In this document: positions 6,952 to 7,046 of the stretch, in pieces | Layout: each line of letters starts with the position of its first letter | Position numbering within the stretch: the stretch's first letter is position 1 | Assembly (NCBI GenBank): GCA_947457715.1 | Contig: CANGXK010000137.1 | Location: 1-7,046, forward strand | Reading direction: 5' to 3' | Source: Gemmatimonadota bacterium | GTDB lineage: Bacteria; Gemmatimonadota; Gemmatimonadetes; Gemmatimonadales; Gemmatimonadaceae | Length of the DNA: 7,046 nucleotides | Notes under the pieces: generated by a model | The model's database searches: none | Told to the model about the DNA's origin: nothing | The model's input: only the letters and a program-made list of their open reading frames with translations | Translations under genes and position numbers: made by a program

Positions 6952-7046
6952 TGGCCCTGCGTCTGGCCCTGATCGGGGCCGGCGTTATGGCCTTCGTGTT
7001 CGCCTTGCGCACCGGCACCGAGTGGGTCCGCTGGGTGGGCATCGCC
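6948..7046 (+). CDS. Start of a small membrane protein (partial, 3' cut off)
   Basis: ATG 6948 overlaps the previous stop in an ATGA junction, and a second ATG follows directly at 6951. The 33 visible codons run open to the window edge. Segment LALIGAGVMAFVFAL (residues 6-20) is a hydrophobic stretch after a single arginine, consistent with a transmembrane segment or signal anchor. It is followed by RTGTEWVRWVGIA, which may lead into a second hydrophobic segment. The overlap suggests it is the next gene of the operon. No family can be named from this fragment. Confidence 0.6.
   Translation, partial: MMALRLALIGAGVMAFVFALRTGTEWVRWVGIA

Noticed and set aside
1..7046. CRISPR arrays, tRNA or rRNA genes, insertion sequences and attachment sites
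   Set aside because: No regularly spaced repeats, no RNA gene signatures, no transposase or integrase motifs and no terminal repeats were found.

Overview
The window is a GC-rich bacterial chromosome segment with strong G/C preference at third codon positions, tight gene packing and several GTG starts. It carries genes for coenzyme-A thioester metabolism. The lineage cannot be fixed from this much sequence. A soil or freshwater heterotroph of a Gemmatimonadota-like or Acidobacteriota-like group is a guess from gene content and composition only.

Layout. Positions 1-84 hold the last 27 codons of an unrecognised gene. It is followed after 4 bp by the large subunit of an adenosylcobalamin-dependent acyl-CoA mutase (89-1783, +). 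Facing it on the minus strand is a short BLUF blue-light photoreceptor (1805-2242), and a nested inverted repeat sits where the two genes converge. A 103-bp intergenic region (2243-2345) with a long imperfect dyad at its centre separates the BLUF gene from a divergent class I methyltransferase (2346-3101, +). After 76 bp comes a tight plus-strand run: the small cobalamin-binding mutase subunit (3178-3591), a biotin-dependent acyl-CoA carboxyltransferase (3588-5222), an AtuA/DUF1446 protein (5222-6592), the separate AtuA C-terminal domain protein (6598-6951), and the start of a small membrane protein (6948 to the window edge). Junctions in this run are overlaps of 4, 1 and 4 bp and one 5-bp gap, so it is very probably one operon.

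How the genes fit together. The two mutase subunits (564 and 137 residues) make a split enzyme of the methylmalonyl-CoA mutase superfamily. The two residues that bind the substrate carboxylate in true methylmalonyl-CoA mutases (Tyr and Arg) are Phe93 and Gln211 here, the isobutyryl-CoA mutase pattern. The enzyme is therefore more likely to interconvert isobutyryl-CoA and n-butyryl-CoA, or a similar branched/linear pair, than methylmalonyl-CoA and succinyl-CoA. The carboxyltransferase looks more like methylcrotonyl-/geranyl-CoA carboxylase beta subunits than propionyl-CoA carboxylase, and its AtuA-type neighbours are associated with acyclic terpene breakdown. Together these suggest branched-chain acyl-CoA or isoprenoid catabolism. 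Not present in the window are a biotin carboxylase/BCCP subunit, a MeaB-type GTPase chaperone and an epimerase.

Most worth following up: the mutase specificity residues, the BLUF photoreceptor between the two subunit genes of a light-sensitive-cofactor enzyme, the uncharacterised split AtuA pair tied to a carboxyltransferase, and the dyad centred in the divergent promoter region.
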